Assembly (NCBI GenBank): GCA_024235395.1
Contig: JACKMK010000004.1
Coordinates: 558,001-622,000 of the forward strand
DNA length: 64,000 nucleotides
Direction of reading: 5' to 3'
From: Chromatiaceae bacterium
GTDB taxonomy: Bacteria; Pseudomonadota; Gammaproteobacteria; Chromatiales; Chromatiaceae
Under the pieces are notes generated by a model. The model saw nothing but the letters and a program-made list of their open reading frames with translations. It had not been told where the DNA came from and ran no database searches. A program made the position numbers and the translations under genes. Positions within the stretch are counted from its first letter, which is position 1. Each line of letters starts with the position of its first letter. This document shows, one piece after another, positions 17,331 through 25,628 of this stretch.

Positions 17331-17943
17331 CGGCGTACTGGCCGGCTGGCTGTTGTTGATGCACCCGGTATTCGCCGATCAGGCATACGAGGAGCTGTAT
17401 CGGCAATACGATTTCCCGGAGGCGCCGAGTCCCAAGGATGTACCGGTCTGCTACGGGCACGGTTGCGCGACGGTGGCCCGGGTCGCGCTCAGCGATCCGC
17501 AGTGGCAGCAGGTGAGCACGCATCTGAGCGCTCCGGCCGCCGACCCGGCGGCAGAACGCGAGCAGGTACGCAACGCGATCGCCGAAATGGAACGCGTGGT
17601 CGGCGAACTCGCGGGCACCTCCGGAGACCGCGCCGGTGACCTGTCCGGTTTCGGCACGCTGCAACCGCAGATGGATTGCGTCGACGAATCCTCCAACACC
17701 ACGACCTATCTGACGATCCTCGAACAGGCGGGTCTGTTGCGCTGGCACACGGTGGAACCGCGCGCACATCGTGGTTTCCTGATCGTCGGCGGATGGCCCC
17801 ATTTCACCGCGGTGTTGCGCGAGACAGGAAACGGGACCCGCTGGACCGTGGATTCGTGGTTCCGAGACAACGGCGCACCGCCGGACGTCGTCGACCTCGA
17901 GACCTGGAAGGGCGGCTGGAGGCCCGCGGGATTCGTATTTTGA
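17317..17943 (+). CDS. Secreted protein of unknown function with cysteine-hydrolase-like residue pattern
   Basis: Not recognised as a named family. The ATG at 17317 lies inside the end of nudJ behind GGAG and gives a signal peptide (residues 1-20, cleavage after VFA). The mature part has CYGHGC at 45-50, an Asp/Glu-Cys motif MDCVDESSNT around Cys121, WPHFTAV with His162, and WTVDSWFRDNG with Asp179. The Cys-His-Asp order and spacing resemble papain- or transglutaminase-like enzymes, but that is inference from pattern only. The gene is inserted in the conserved nudJ-mnmA interval; 85 bases separate it from mnmA. Confidence 0.8.
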   Translation: MRSVDGVLAGWLLLMHPVFADQAYEELYRQYDFPEAPSPKDVPVCYGHGCATVARVALSDPQWQQVSTHLSAPAADPAAEREQVRNAIAEMERVVGELAGTSGDRAGDLSGFGTLQPQMDCVDESSNTTTYLTILEQAGLLRWHTVEPRAHRGFLIVGGWPHFTAVLRETGNGTRWTVDSWFRDNGAPPDVVDLETWKGGWRPAGFVF

Positions 17944-18028
17944 ACGGTCCGGACTGCACCCTGCCGGCATCGCCACGCGCACCGCGTCGCCGCACGCCCA
18001 TGAAGGCAGCGCGAGGCACCGGCGTTTG

Positions 18029-19102
18029 ATGAAACCGGGCAAGGTGATCGTGGGTCTTTCCGGTGGCGTGGATTCGTCGGTCGCCGCATTGCAGCTCCTG
18101 CAACAGGGCTGGTCGGTCGAGGGCCTGTTCATGAAGAACTGGGAGGAAGACGACGACGCCGACTACTGCAGCGCCGCCGAGGATCTCGCCGACGCGCGCG
18201 CGGTCGCCGACCTGCTTGGCATCACTTTGCGCACGGTCAATTTCGCGACCGAGTACTGGGACCGCGTGTTTGCGTATTTTCTCGCGGAGTACAAGGCCGG
18301 GCACACACCCAATCCCGACGTGTTGTGCAACCGTGAGATCAAGTTCAAGGCGTTCCTCGACCATGCACTGACACTCGGCGCCGAGCGGATTGCGACCGGT
18401 CACTACGCGGGCGTGCGCTGCGGCGCGGACGGTTGTCAGCTGCTGCGTGCCCACGACGACAACAAGGATCAGAGTTATTTCCTTTACATGCTCGGCCAGC
18501 GCGCCTTGCAGCACAGCCTCTTTCCGCTGTCCGGACTCGACAAGGCGGAGGTCCGCGAGATTGCCCGCGCTGCCGGTTTCCCGAATCACAAGAAGAAGGA
18601 CAGTACCGGGATCTGCTTCATCGGCGAGCGACGCTTTCGCGACTTTCTGAGCCGTTACCTGCCGGCCAGCCCGGGCCCCATTCGCACCAGCGACGGCGAA
18701 GTGATCGGCCGTCACCAGGGTCTGATGTACTACACCCTGGGTCAGCGCCACGGACTCGGTATCGGCGGTGTCGCGGATGCTCCCGACGAACCCTGGTACG
18801 TCGTCGGCAAGGACCTGCCGAACAACGCCTTGATCGTCGCACAGGGACACGACAACCCATTGCTGTACCGTGACCGACTCACTGCGCATCAGGTACATTG
18901 GGTCAACCGGCCGCCGACCACGGCATCCTTCGCGTGCAAGGCACGCTGTCGCCATCGGCAACCCTTGCAGGATTGTGTCGTCACCGTCACCCGGGATCGA
19001 CTGACCGCAGACTTTGCGCAGGCGCAGCGTGCGCTGACGCCCGGCCAGTCGATCGTGCTGTACGACGGTGAGGTCTGCCTGGGTGGCGGCATCATCGAGT
19101 AG
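18029..19102 (+). CDS. mnmA: tRNA-specific 2-thiouridylase MnmA
   Basis: Transfers sulfur to U34 of tRNA Lys, Glu and Gln. The PP-loop GLSGGVDSSVAA adenylates the base; the catalytic cysteines lie in NPDVLCNREIKF and STGICFIGE. The GHYAGV and DQSYFLY motifs are also present. The ATG at 18029 is preferred to the adjoining TTG at 18026; the product is 357 residues. The stop shares a base with a possible GTG start of hflD. Sulfur comes from IscS via the Tus relay in E. coli; no tus gene is in this window. Confidence 0.97.
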   Translation: MKPGKVIVGLSGGVDSSVAALQLLQQGWSVEGLFMKNWEEDDDADYCSAAEDLADARAVADLLGITLRTVNFATEYWDRVFAYFLAEYKAGHTPNPDVLCNREIKFKAFLDHALTLGAERIATGHYAGVRCGADGCQLLRAHDDNKDQSYFLYMLGQRALQHSLFPLSGLDKAEVREIARAAGFPNHKKKDSTGICFIGERRFRDFLSRYLPASPGPIRTSDGEVIGRHQGLMYYTLGQRHGLGIGGVADAPDEPWYVVGKDLPNNALIVAQGHDNPLLYRDRLTAHQVHWVNRPPTTASFACKARCRHRQPLQDCVVTVTRDRLTADFAQAQRALTPGQSIVLYDGEVCLGGGIIE

Positions 19103-19107
19103 TGCCC

Positions 19108-19737
19108 ATGTCCAACTACACGCACACTGATCGGGTCGTCGCATTGGCCGGGGTCTTCCAGGGGGCCTGGCTGGCGCACCGGATCGCGGCAACCGGCAGT
19201 TGCGACGCGCGGGTATTTGCGACCAGTCGATTGTCACTGTTCGACTTCGCGCCCGATTCCGTGGCCTCGGTGTTTGGCGGTACGGCCGGCGTCGAATTCG
19301 GTCTGCGCGTACTCGCACAGCACCTCGAAAGCCCCCGCAGGAGCGACTTCGAGGTGTCGCGATATGTCATCTCGGTCGTCCATCTGAGCGACCGACTGCG
19401 GCGCGACGAGTCCAGCGTGCGTCAGTTGGGTGACGATCTTGCGGCCCTGGCGAGACGGCTGCAGCACTTCGATCTGGGTGAATCGGTCGAGAACGAGCAA
19501 CTGGCCGCCATCTACCAGGAACGCATCAGCATCCTCGGTCCGCGCATCATGGTACGTGGCGAGCCGATGCACCTGCAGAACCCGGAAAACGCCGCCCGCA
19601 TCCGCGTTGCGTTGCTCGCGGGGATACGCGCGGCAGTATTGTGGCGCCAGGCCGGGGGCAAAAAATGGCAGTTGCTTCTGAAGCGCCGCGCGATTGCGGC
19701 CCTAGCGCGTGAACTGGTCGACAAAATCGACCACTGA
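19108..19737 (+). CDS. hflD: High-frequency lysogenisation protein HflD homologue
   Basis: Peripheral membrane protein encoded after mnmA in many gammaproteobacteria. In E. coli it binds phage lambda CII; its normal cellular role is unclear. The 209 residues align with E. coli HflD through VVALAGVFQGA, LARRLQHFD, ISILGPRI and the strongly conserved LLAGIRAAVLWRQAGG. The ATG at 19108 is used; a GTG at 19102 overlapping the mnmA stop is a possible alternative. A terminator follows 12 bases after the stop. Confidence 0.93.
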   Translation: MSNYTHTDRVVALAGVFQGAWLAHRIAATGSCDARVFATSRLSLFDFAPDSVASVFGGTAGVEFGLRVLAQHLESPRRSDFEVSRYVISVVHLSDRLRRDESSVRQLGDDLAALARRLQHFDLGESVENEQLAAIYQERISILGPRIMVRGEPMHLQNPENAARIRVALLAGIRAAVLWRQAGGKKWQLLLKRRAIAALARELVDKIDH

Positions 19738-19749
19738 TGGACCTTGCAT

Positions 19750-19787
19750 CGCCGCACCCGGGGTGATTCACTCGGCGGCGTTTTTTT
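19750..19787 (+). terminator. Intrinsic terminator after hflD
   Basis: CGCCGC (19750-19755) pairs with GCGGCG (19775-19780), with secondary pairing possible in the 19-base loop, followed directly by seven T. It closes the rluE-hflD unit, so the following lipoprotein gene needs its own promoter. Confidence 0.7.
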
Positions 19788-19806
19788 ATAGATGCCGGAG
19801 AAGTAC

Positions 19807-20478
19807 ATGAAGATCTACGCCATAGCCATGCTCAGCCTGCCCCTGCTGCTCGGCGCATGCAGCGAATCCAGCGATCAACAGGGAGCGGACAACGGCACGT
19901 CCGGCAGCGAGCTCAAATCGCAGGCCAAGGTCTGGACCGAAGAGACCAAGAAACTCGGCGCGGCCGCATGGGATTCCACCAAGGAGGCCGCAAGCGACGC
20001 AGCCGAGAAGAGCAAGGTCTACTACGAGACCGCCAAGGAAAAGACCGCGGACGCCTACGAGGCCACCAAGGAAGCCACGGTGAACGCCTACGAGGCCACC
20101 AAGGAGAAGAGCAGCGAACTCTACGAGTCGGCCAAAGAGGCGACCAGCGAGGCCTATCAGGCAACCAAGGAGAAAAGCACCGAACTCTACGAGTCGGCCA
20201 GACAGGCCACCGGTGAGGCCTACGATACGACCCGGGAGAAGAGCGGCGAGCTCTACGAGTCGGCCAAGCAAAGTACCGGTGAGACCTACGAAGCCGCCAA
20301 GGAATCCAGCGGCGAGCTGTACGAATCGGCGAAACAGAGCACCGGCGAGGCCTACGAGGCAACCAAGGAGACGAGCATCGAGGCATACGACGCGGCCAAG
20401 GAAAAAGGCGCCGAGATCATCGATGACGCGCAACAGCAGCAGCGCGAGAGCGACGGCATTCCCAAGGTCGCCGATTGA
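19807..20478 (+). CDS. LEA-like 11-residue-repeat lipoprotein
   Basis: A 223-residue lipoprotein. The N-terminal hydrophobic segment ends in a lipobox LGAC with Cys18. From about residue 75 the protein consists of eleven successive 11-residue units of the form YEATKEKSSEL or YESAKQSTGEA, each starting with Tyr and rich in Lys, Glu, Ala and Thr. This is the amphipathic 11-mer pattern of group 3 LEA proteins, which protect membranes or proteins during drying or osmotic stress. The predicted structure is a long alpha helix or coiled coil. Anchoring to the outer membrane facing the periplasm is likely because Ser19-Glu20 lacks the Asp+2 retention signal. GGAG precedes the ATG at 19807. Sits between hflD and purB, which are adjacent in E. 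coli. Confidence 0.85.
   Translation: MKIYAIAMLSLPLLLGACSESSDQQGADNGTSGSELKSQAKVWTEETKKLGAAAWDSTKEAASDAAEKSKVYYETAKEKTADAYEATKEATVNAYEATKEKSSELYESAKEATSEAYQATKEKSTELYESARQATGEAYDTTREKSGELYESAKQSTGETYEAAKESSGELYESAKQSTGEAYEATKETSIEAYDAAKEKGAEIIDDAQQQQRESDGIPKVAD
20072..20430 (+). repeat. Tandem 33-bp repeats coding for the 11-residue motif
   Basis: About eleven imperfect units of 33 bases inside the lipoprotein gene, most beginning with TACGAG or CTACGA. Alternating unit types (…GAGCTCTACGAGTCGGCCAA… and …GCCTACGAGGC…) suggest growth by duplication of 66-base pairs of units. Copy number may vary between strains. Confidence 0.85.
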
Positions 20479-20500
20479 TCCGTCGGCGATTCGGCTCCGA

Positions 20501-20524
20501 AACCCGGCCCAGGCCGGGTTTTTT
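20501..20524 (+). terminator. Intrinsic terminator after the LEA-like lipoprotein
   Basis: AACCCGGC (20501-20508) and GCCGGGTT (20513-20520) form an eight-pair stem with loop CCAG, followed by TTTT. Confidence 0.88.
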
Positions 20525-20610
20525 GTGGCCCGATCCCGGACAGGGGCGCACAGCGTTTCGACCACCCAGTATACTGCGCGACCTGTCTTAAATTTCGGAG
20601 ACCGTCTCCC

Positions 20611-21978
20611 ATGGAGCTCAGCAGCCTCACCGCGATTTCACCCCTCGACGGTCGGTATGCCGACAAGACGCGCGATCTGCGGCCGGTATTCAGCGAATTC
20701 GGCCTCATCCGTCATCGCGTCACCGTCGAGGTTCGCTGGCTGCTCTCGCTTGCGGCACACCCGCAGATCGAAGAGGTTCCACCGTTCAGCGACGACACCA
20801 AGGCGCAGTTGCAGCAGATCATTGCGGATTTCTCGGAACCGGACGCCGAACGGGTCAAGACGATCGAGCGAACCACCAATCACGACGTCAAGGCGGTCGA
20901 ATATTTCCTGAAAGAGAAGATCGCCGGCAATGCGGAACTCGAGCGGGTCAGCGAGTTCGTGCATTTCGCCTGCACGTCGGAGGACATCAACAACCTGTCC
21001 CACGCGTTGATGCTCTCCGAGGGCCGCGATCAGGTGCTGTTGCCAAAGGCCGATCGCGTCATCGATGCCATCCGCTCGCTGGCACATTCCTACGCAGCCC
21101 AACCGATGCTGTCGCGCACCCACGGACAGCCGGCCTCACCAACGACGCTTGGCAAAGAGATGGCAAACGTCGTGGCGCGGCTGCGCCGGCAACGCGAGCA
21201 GATTGCCGCGGTGCGCATGCTGGGCAAGATCAACGGTGCCGTCGGCAACTACAACGCACACCTTTCCGCCTACCCGGAGATCGACTGGGCGGCGCATGCC
21301 CAACAGTTCGTCGAATCGCTCGGCATCACCTGGAACCCCTACACGATCCAGATCGAACCGCACGACTACATGGCCGAGCTGTTCGATGCAGTCGCCCGAT
21401 TCAACACCATCCTGATCGATTTCTGTCGGGACGTCTGGAGCTACATATCCATCGGCTATTTCAAGCAGAAGACGGTCGCTGGCGAAGTCGGTTCATCGAC
21501 CATGCCGCACAAGGTCAACCCGATCGATTTCGAGAATGCCGAAGGCAACCTGGGGATCGCCAACGCGCTGCTTGATCATCTCGCCGGTAAACTCCCGGTG
21601 TCACGCTGGCAGCGCGATCTCACCGATTCCACCGTGTTGCGTAACATGGGCGTCGGGTTTGCATACTCGACCCTGGCGTGGCAATCGGCACTGCGAGGTA
21701 TCGGCAAACTCGAGGTCGACGCCGCACGCCTGCTGGCCGATCTGGACGCCAATTGGGAAGTCCTCGCGGAACCGATCCAGACTGTGATGCGCCGCTACGG
21801 CATCGAACAGCCCTATGAGAAACTCAAGGCACTAACTCGCGGTCAACGCATCGACCAAGCGGGGATGCAGACGTTCATCGATGGCCTCGAACTGCCCGAG
21901 CCCGTGAAGTCCTCGCTGAAACAGTTGACCCCTGCGACCTACATCGGCACGGCCGCAGAGCAGGCGCGGAACATCTGA
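20611..21978 (+). CDS. purB: Adenylosuccinate lyase
   Basis: Catalyses two steps of purine synthesis: SAICAR to AICAR plus fumarate, and adenylosuccinate to AMP plus fumarate. The protein opens MELSSLTAISPLDGRYADKT, as in E. coli PurB; catalytic residues are in RTHGQPASPTT and the superfamily signature SSTMPHKVNPIDFE (near residue 295). Length 455 against 456 in E. coli. Order hflD-purB is conserved apart from the inserted lipoprotein gene. A strong terminator follows. Confidence 0.97.
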   Translation: MELSSLTAISPLDGRYADKTRDLRPVFSEFGLIRHRVTVEVRWLLSLAAHPQIEEVPPFSDDTKAQLQQIIADFSEPDAERVKTIERTTNHDVKAVEYFLKEKIAGNAELERVSEFVHFACTSEDINNLSHALMLSEGRDQVLLPKADRVIDAIRSLAHSYAAQPMLSRTHGQPASPTTLGKEMANVVARLRRQREQIAAVRMLGKINGAVGNYNAHLSAYPEIDWAAHAQQFVESLGITWNPYTIQIEPHDYMAELFDAVARFNTILIDFCRDVWSYISIGYFKQKTVAGEVGSSTMPHKVNPIDFENAEGNLGIANALLDHLAGKLPVSRWQRDLTDSTVLRNMGVGFAYSTLAWQSALRGIGKLEVDAARLLADLDANWEVLAEPIQTVMRRYGIEQPYEKLKALTRGQRIDQAGMQTFIDGLELPEPVKSSLKQLTPATYIGTAAEQARNI

Positions 21979-22006
21979 CGCACTGCGCGACGACGGCAGC
22001 GCGCAT

Positions 22007-22040
22007 AAAAAAGCCGCACCTGCGAAGGTGCGGCTTTTTT
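22007..22040. terminator. Bidirectional terminator between purB and the OmpA-family gene
   Basis: AAAAAAGCCGCACC pairs with GGTGCGGCTTTTTT around the loop TGCGAA. The symmetric A and T runs let it end both the plus-strand purB and the convergent minus-strand gene. Confidence 0.93.
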
Positions 22041-22058
22041 CCGTCCGGGTCGACGGGA

Positions 22059-22811
22059 TCAGCGCGTGAGGATCTCGACGCGCCGGTTCATTGCACGCCC
22101 ATCACGGGTGCCGTTATCCGCAACCGGGGCACTCTCGCCCATGCCGCGCACCGTGATGCTCGACTCGCTGATGCCCTTGCCAGCGAGGTAGTCGGCGGCG
22201 GCCTGCGCACGGCGCTCCGACAGACCCTGGTTGTAACCCTCAGGACCCGTGCTGTCGGTGTGACCCACGACCTCCAGGGTTTCCGAACCCGGCGAGGCAC
22301 TGATCTTGGCGGCCACATCGTCCAGTTCAGATTCCATCGCAGGCTTGAGCGTCGCGCTGTCGAAATCGAAGTGGTCGGCGGTCACGTTGATCACGACATC
22401 ACCGGCGATCTCGCATCCACGGGCGTCCACCTTGGTACCCGCACGGGTTCCGGGGCAGTCGTCCATGTAGTCGGGGACACCGTCTCCGTCACTGTCCAGC
22501 GGACAACCAACGGCGTTGACCGCAACACCCTGTGGCGTATTCGGGCACTGGTCCTTGCTGTCCGGCACACCGTCACCATCGGCATCGCCATCCATCGCTT
22601 TCATCTCTTTGGCGCCGCAGTTGCCGGTGCTCGACATACCGCCCACGCCTTCCCAGCATTCGCCAAAGTTGTTGACCACGCCCATGCCACCCGGCGTCGT
22701 GACGAAGGGTCCGTCGTCGGCTGCCTGCACAGACGCTGCGGAGAGACCGATCACCAGTCCCACCGGCGCCAGAATCGCCGCGACCTTGTTCTTACCCGCA
22801 TTATCAAACAT
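22059..22811 (-). CDS. OmpA-family protein with thrombospondin type 3 calcium repeats
   Basis: A 250-residue exported protein. Residues 1-30 are a signal peptide ending VQAA. A short cysteine-containing segment follows (GECWEGVGG, GNCG), then two TSP3-type repeats: DGDADGDGVPDSKDQCP and DSDGDGVPDYMDDCP at about 75-125, which bind calcium. The C-terminal 110 residues form an OmpA peptidoglycan-binding domain (VVGHTDSTGPEGYNQGLSERRAQA with the conserved HTDS, N and LS..RA residues). No eight-strand beta barrel precedes it, so it is OprF/Pal-like in its linker and anchor role rather than a porin. Followed by the shared terminator with purB. Confidence 0.9.
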   Translation of the reverse strand: MFDNAGKNKVAAILAPVGLVIGLSAASVQAADDGPFVTTPGGMGVVNNFGECWEGVGGMSSTGNCGAKEMKAMDGDADGDGVPDSKDQCPNTPQGVAVNAVGCPLDSDGDGVPDYMDDCPGTRAGTKVDARGCEIAGDVVINVTADHFDFDSATLKPAMESELDDVAAKISASPGSETLEVVGHTDSTGPEGYNQGLSERRAQAAADYLAGKGISESSITVRGMGESAPVADNGTRDGRAMNRRVEILTR

Positions 22812-23176
22812 GGATTTCCTCCCCAGCTTGTTGGTATTTCGCGGCAGCGTCGCGTTTCGAGTATCAGCCAGCCACCGTTGCCCGAGCGTGTCCTTCGATA
22901 CCTGACTCGGTCTGGGGCATTAAACCAGCTATTCGGTTAACTTCAAGCCCTGGACAGCGATTTCCCGCGGCAGTGCACGGTATCTCCCCGGGTTCGACAC
23001 TGTTCGGCGCAAAATCGGCCGCTTTTTCCGTTCCAACCGGGGCATCGCGCCGACTGCGTCGTGCGACACAATGCAGGATATGATCGGCGCGGCCGACAGG
23101 CGGTAGCGATTCGCCCCCGGCGAAATTTCGCCTCCGGCAGGAGGTGGCTCAAGCGGCAGCTGTGTTGGAGATCCTT
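22812..23176. other. Intergenic region between OmpA-family gene and roxA
   Basis: These 365 bases lie between divergently transcribed genes and must contain both promoters. GGAGG precedes the minus-strand ATG and TTGGAGATCCTT precedes the roxA ATG. I see no hairpin with a T run, no repeat and no convincing small coding frame. Confidence 0.5.
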
Positions 23177-24364
23177 ATGCGACCGAGTCTTTGTCGCGTC
23201 ACGCTACCTGATGGTATCGATGGCGCGAGTTTCCTGAGCGAGTACTGGCAACGACGCCCGCTTCTGATGCGCGCGGCACTGCCCCGCACCTGCTTCCCGC
23301 TGGCGGCCGAGGAACTTGCGGGGCTGGCCTGCGAAGCGGAGTTCGAGTCACGCCTGCTGATCGAACGCGGTCCGGACGACTGGGAACTGCGCCACGGGCC
23401 ATTCGACGAGGCGACATTCGCCGCGCTGCCCGAGCGCCGGTGGACGCTGCTCGTCCAGGACGTCGACAAGTTCGTACCGGAGGTGGCCGACCTGATCGAC
23501 GCGTTCGACTTCGTGCCGCTGTGGCGCATCGACGACGTGATGATCAGCTACGCCGCCGACCAGGGCGGTGTCGGCCCGCATATCGATGCCTATGACGTGT
23601 TCCTGATGCAGGCACAGGGACGGCGCCGCTGGCGCCTGAGTTACGCCAGCTACCACGACGACGATCTGGTGCCGGGGATAGACCAACGCATCCTGGCACG
23701 GTTCCAGACCGACGACGAATGGATACTGGAGCCGGGCGACATCCTTTACCTGCCGGCAGGCGTGGCGCACTGGGGGATCGCGGAAGGGCCATGCATGACC
23801 TACTCGCTCGGCTTTCGCGCTCCCAGCCAGCAGGAGCTCGCCGGCGACTGGTTCCAACACCTGGTATCGCTCGCCGGTGGCCAGCGTCTCCAGGACCCGA
23901 CAGATCTACGCATCGACGACCGGGGTCGGCTGACCGAGGGTACCTACGCCCAGGCGGCGCGCGTGTTGCGCGCACTCCCGTCGTGCGATTCGGGCGAGTT
24001 CATGCTGTGGTTGGGCCGCTACCTCACCGAACCGAAGCCGCAGTTCCAGATAGAGCCGCCCGATGCGCGGTATCGGTCGAGCGAGTTGGAGGCGATGCTT
24101 GCACGCAACGAAGACCTGATGCGTCATCCATTTGCGCGATTGTGCTGGACGACGTTCGGCGACGACCAGGTCGTGCTGTACTGCCAGGGCAGCTCTCACC
24201 TGCTTCCGAAGCCGCTGGGCGGGCTCGTGCAGTATCTGGCCGGACACCGTCGCCTGGACGCGACCGACCTGGTCGCACACTGTGCGGCCTCGTCCGCAGC
24301 CTCCGATCTGCTGCTCGAGCTGATCAACGACGGTATCCTGGAACCGGAATCGACCCTGCCATGA
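23177..24364 (+). CDS. roxA: Ribosomal protein uL16 arginine hydroxylase RoxA (YcfD), JmjC/cupin
   Basis: Fe(II)/2-oxoglutarate oxygenase that hydroxylates an arginine of ribosomal protein L16. The iron triad is readable: HIDAYD (HxD) around residue 135, then the distal histidine in GVAHWG about 60 residues later; the region LYLPAGVAHWG is typical. N-terminal FLSEYWQRRPLLMR is the family opening. Length 395 against 373 in E. coli. ATG at 23177 follows TTGGAG. In E. coli roxA lies near purB with phoPQ between them; phoPQ is absent here. The stop overlaps the next start (ATGA). Confidence 0.94.
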   Translation: MRPSLCRVTLPDGIDGASFLSEYWQRRPLLMRAALPRTCFPLAAEELAGLACEAEFESRLLIERGPDDWELRHGPFDEATFAALPERRWTLLVQDVDKFVPEVADLIDAFDFVPLWRIDDVMISYAADQGGVGPHIDAYDVFLMQAQGRRRWRLSYASYHDDDLVPGIDQRILARFQTDDEWILEPGDILYLPAGVAHWGIAEGPCMTYSLGFRAPSQQELAGDWFQHLVSLAGGQRLQDPTDLRIDDRGRLTEGTYAQAARVLRALPSCDSGEFMLWLGRYLTEPKPQFQIEPPDARYRSSELEAMLARNEDLMRHPFARLCWTTFGDDQVVLYCQGSSHLLPKPLGGLVQYLAGHRRLDATDLVAHCAASSAASDLLLELINDGILEPESTLP

Positions 24365-24798
24365 ACGCAACGATCGAACAGGTCTGCTGGGATACGCACG
24401 CCGCCCGCCTGTATGCAATCCGCCACGCCGTGTTCGTCGTCGAGCAGCAGGTACCCGAATCGCTGGAACGCGATGAGCACGACGCCGGTGCGCTGCACCT
24501 GCTGGCGAGCATCCCCGGTACCGGCGACGTGGGCACTGCACGCATGTTGGGCAACGGTCATATCGGTCGGATGGCGGTACTGCCGGCGTGGCGCGGACGC
24601 GGTATCGGCAGCGCACTGTTGCGACGCATGATCACGGTCGCGGGCGAGCGCGGTCTGCATCAGGTGCGGCTGCACGCACAGTGTCGCGCAGAGGGATTCT
24701 ATCGGCAGTTCGGCTTTGTCCCGGAAGGTGAGGTGTTCGTCGACGCCGGGATAGACCACCGTTGCATGCGTCTGCGCCTCGATGGTCAACCGGGTTAA
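24361..24798 (+). CDS. GNAT-family N-acetyltransferase
   Basis: A 145-residue GNAT of the ElaA/YjcF-like group, with RHAVFVVEQQVP near the N terminus, the acetyl-CoA pocket AWRGRGIGSALLR (Q/RxxGxG/A) around residue 80 and the C-terminal AEGFYRQFGFVPEGEVFVDAGI, whose FYRxFGF is characteristic. Substrate unknown. It starts within the roxA stop codon (ATGA), so it is translated from the same message; a functional link to ribosome modification is only suggested by this. Confidence 0.86.
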   Translation: MNATIEQVCWDTHAARLYAIRHAVFVVEQQVPESLERDEHDAGALHLLASIPGTGDVGTARMLGNGHIGRMAVLPAWRGRGIGSALLRRMITVAGERGLHQVRLHAQCRAEGFYRQFGFVPEGEVFVDAGIDHRCMRLRLDGQPG

Positions 24799-24826
24799 AC
24801 TGGCGCTTTGCGACGGAGCCGCCTGA

Positions 24827-25627
24827 ATGCATCGAGTCCTCTCCGTACTCCTCCTGGTGATCGCGACAGGCGCATTGGCCGCCGGCCGCGAGACAATGGT
24901 CCTGCAGGTCGTCTACCCGTCGGCAGCCGAATTGTTGCCGTCGCTGGAACCGCTGCTCAGCGAGGGCAGCCGGATCAGCGCGCATCACGATCGCCTGGTC
25001 GTGAACGCGACCAGCGATGAGATCGCCACGGTGCGCAATGCCGTCAGGGCACTGGATCGCCCGCCGCGTCGCCTGCTGATCGAGGTTCGCCGGCAGGGCA
25101 GCCAGTCATTGTCCGCGACCGGCCAGGACCCGCGAGGCGGCACGCCGCCCGGTTTCGGTCCCGAATCCCGGCGCCAGCCTGTGCGCGGCCCGGCTATCCG
25201 CGAGATCCACACCCGCGGTCACTTCGACGAGACCCAGCGCGTGCGTGCGCTCGACAGACGTCCTGCACTGGTACGTCTTACCCAGGCGGTACCGGTGCAG
25301 CAGGTCGAATTGCTGCCCTACGGGGTCGGTTTTTCCCAGCGCTACCAGGCGGATTACCGGGAGACCGCCAGCGGCTTCTGGGTGTTGCCGGAGGTACGGG
25401 GCGATCAGGTGACGGTCCGCGTCCGACAGTCCGCAGAGCACCCGATCGACATCCGGTTTACGGGGCAGCAGGTCGACACGGTGTTGCAGGGGCGACTCGG
25501 CGAGTGGCTGCCGCTGGCCTCTACCGGTGACGTGCAGTCCGGCGGTGCCACCCCGGATGGCTGGAACGCCAGCACGCGACGCGCCAGCGACTGGGCGATG
25601 GAACTGCGCGTGATCGCGGTCGATTGA
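24827..25627 (+). CDS. Exported protein with a secretin N-type domain
   Basis: A 266-residue protein with a signal peptide (residues 1-19, ending LAA). Residues about 23-90 (LQVVYPSAAELLPSLEPLL, RLVVNATSDEIATVRNAVRALDRPPRRLLIEV) match the N1/N2-type ring-building domain found in secretins and NolW, where the last strand normally reads into the next domain. There is no secretin beta-barrel or OM signature. The C-terminal half is unrecognised, with beta-rich segments. It may be a stand-alone periplasmic ring or accessory protein for a secretion or pilus system located elsewhere. Convergent with nudF, one base apart. Confidence 0.75.
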   Translation: MHRVLSVLLLVIATGALAAGRETMVLQVVYPSAAELLPSLEPLLSEGSRISAHHDRLVVNATSDEIATVRNAVRALDRPPRRLLIEVRRQGSQSLSATGQDPRGGTPPGFGPESRRQPVRGPAIREIHTRGHFDETQRVRALDRRPALVRLTQAVPVQQVELLPYGVGFSQRYQADYRETASGFWVLPEVRGDQVTVRVRQSAEHPIDIRFTGQQVDTVLQGRLGEWLPLASTGDVQSGGATPDGWNASTRRASDWAMELRVIAVD

Positions 25628-25628
25628 C

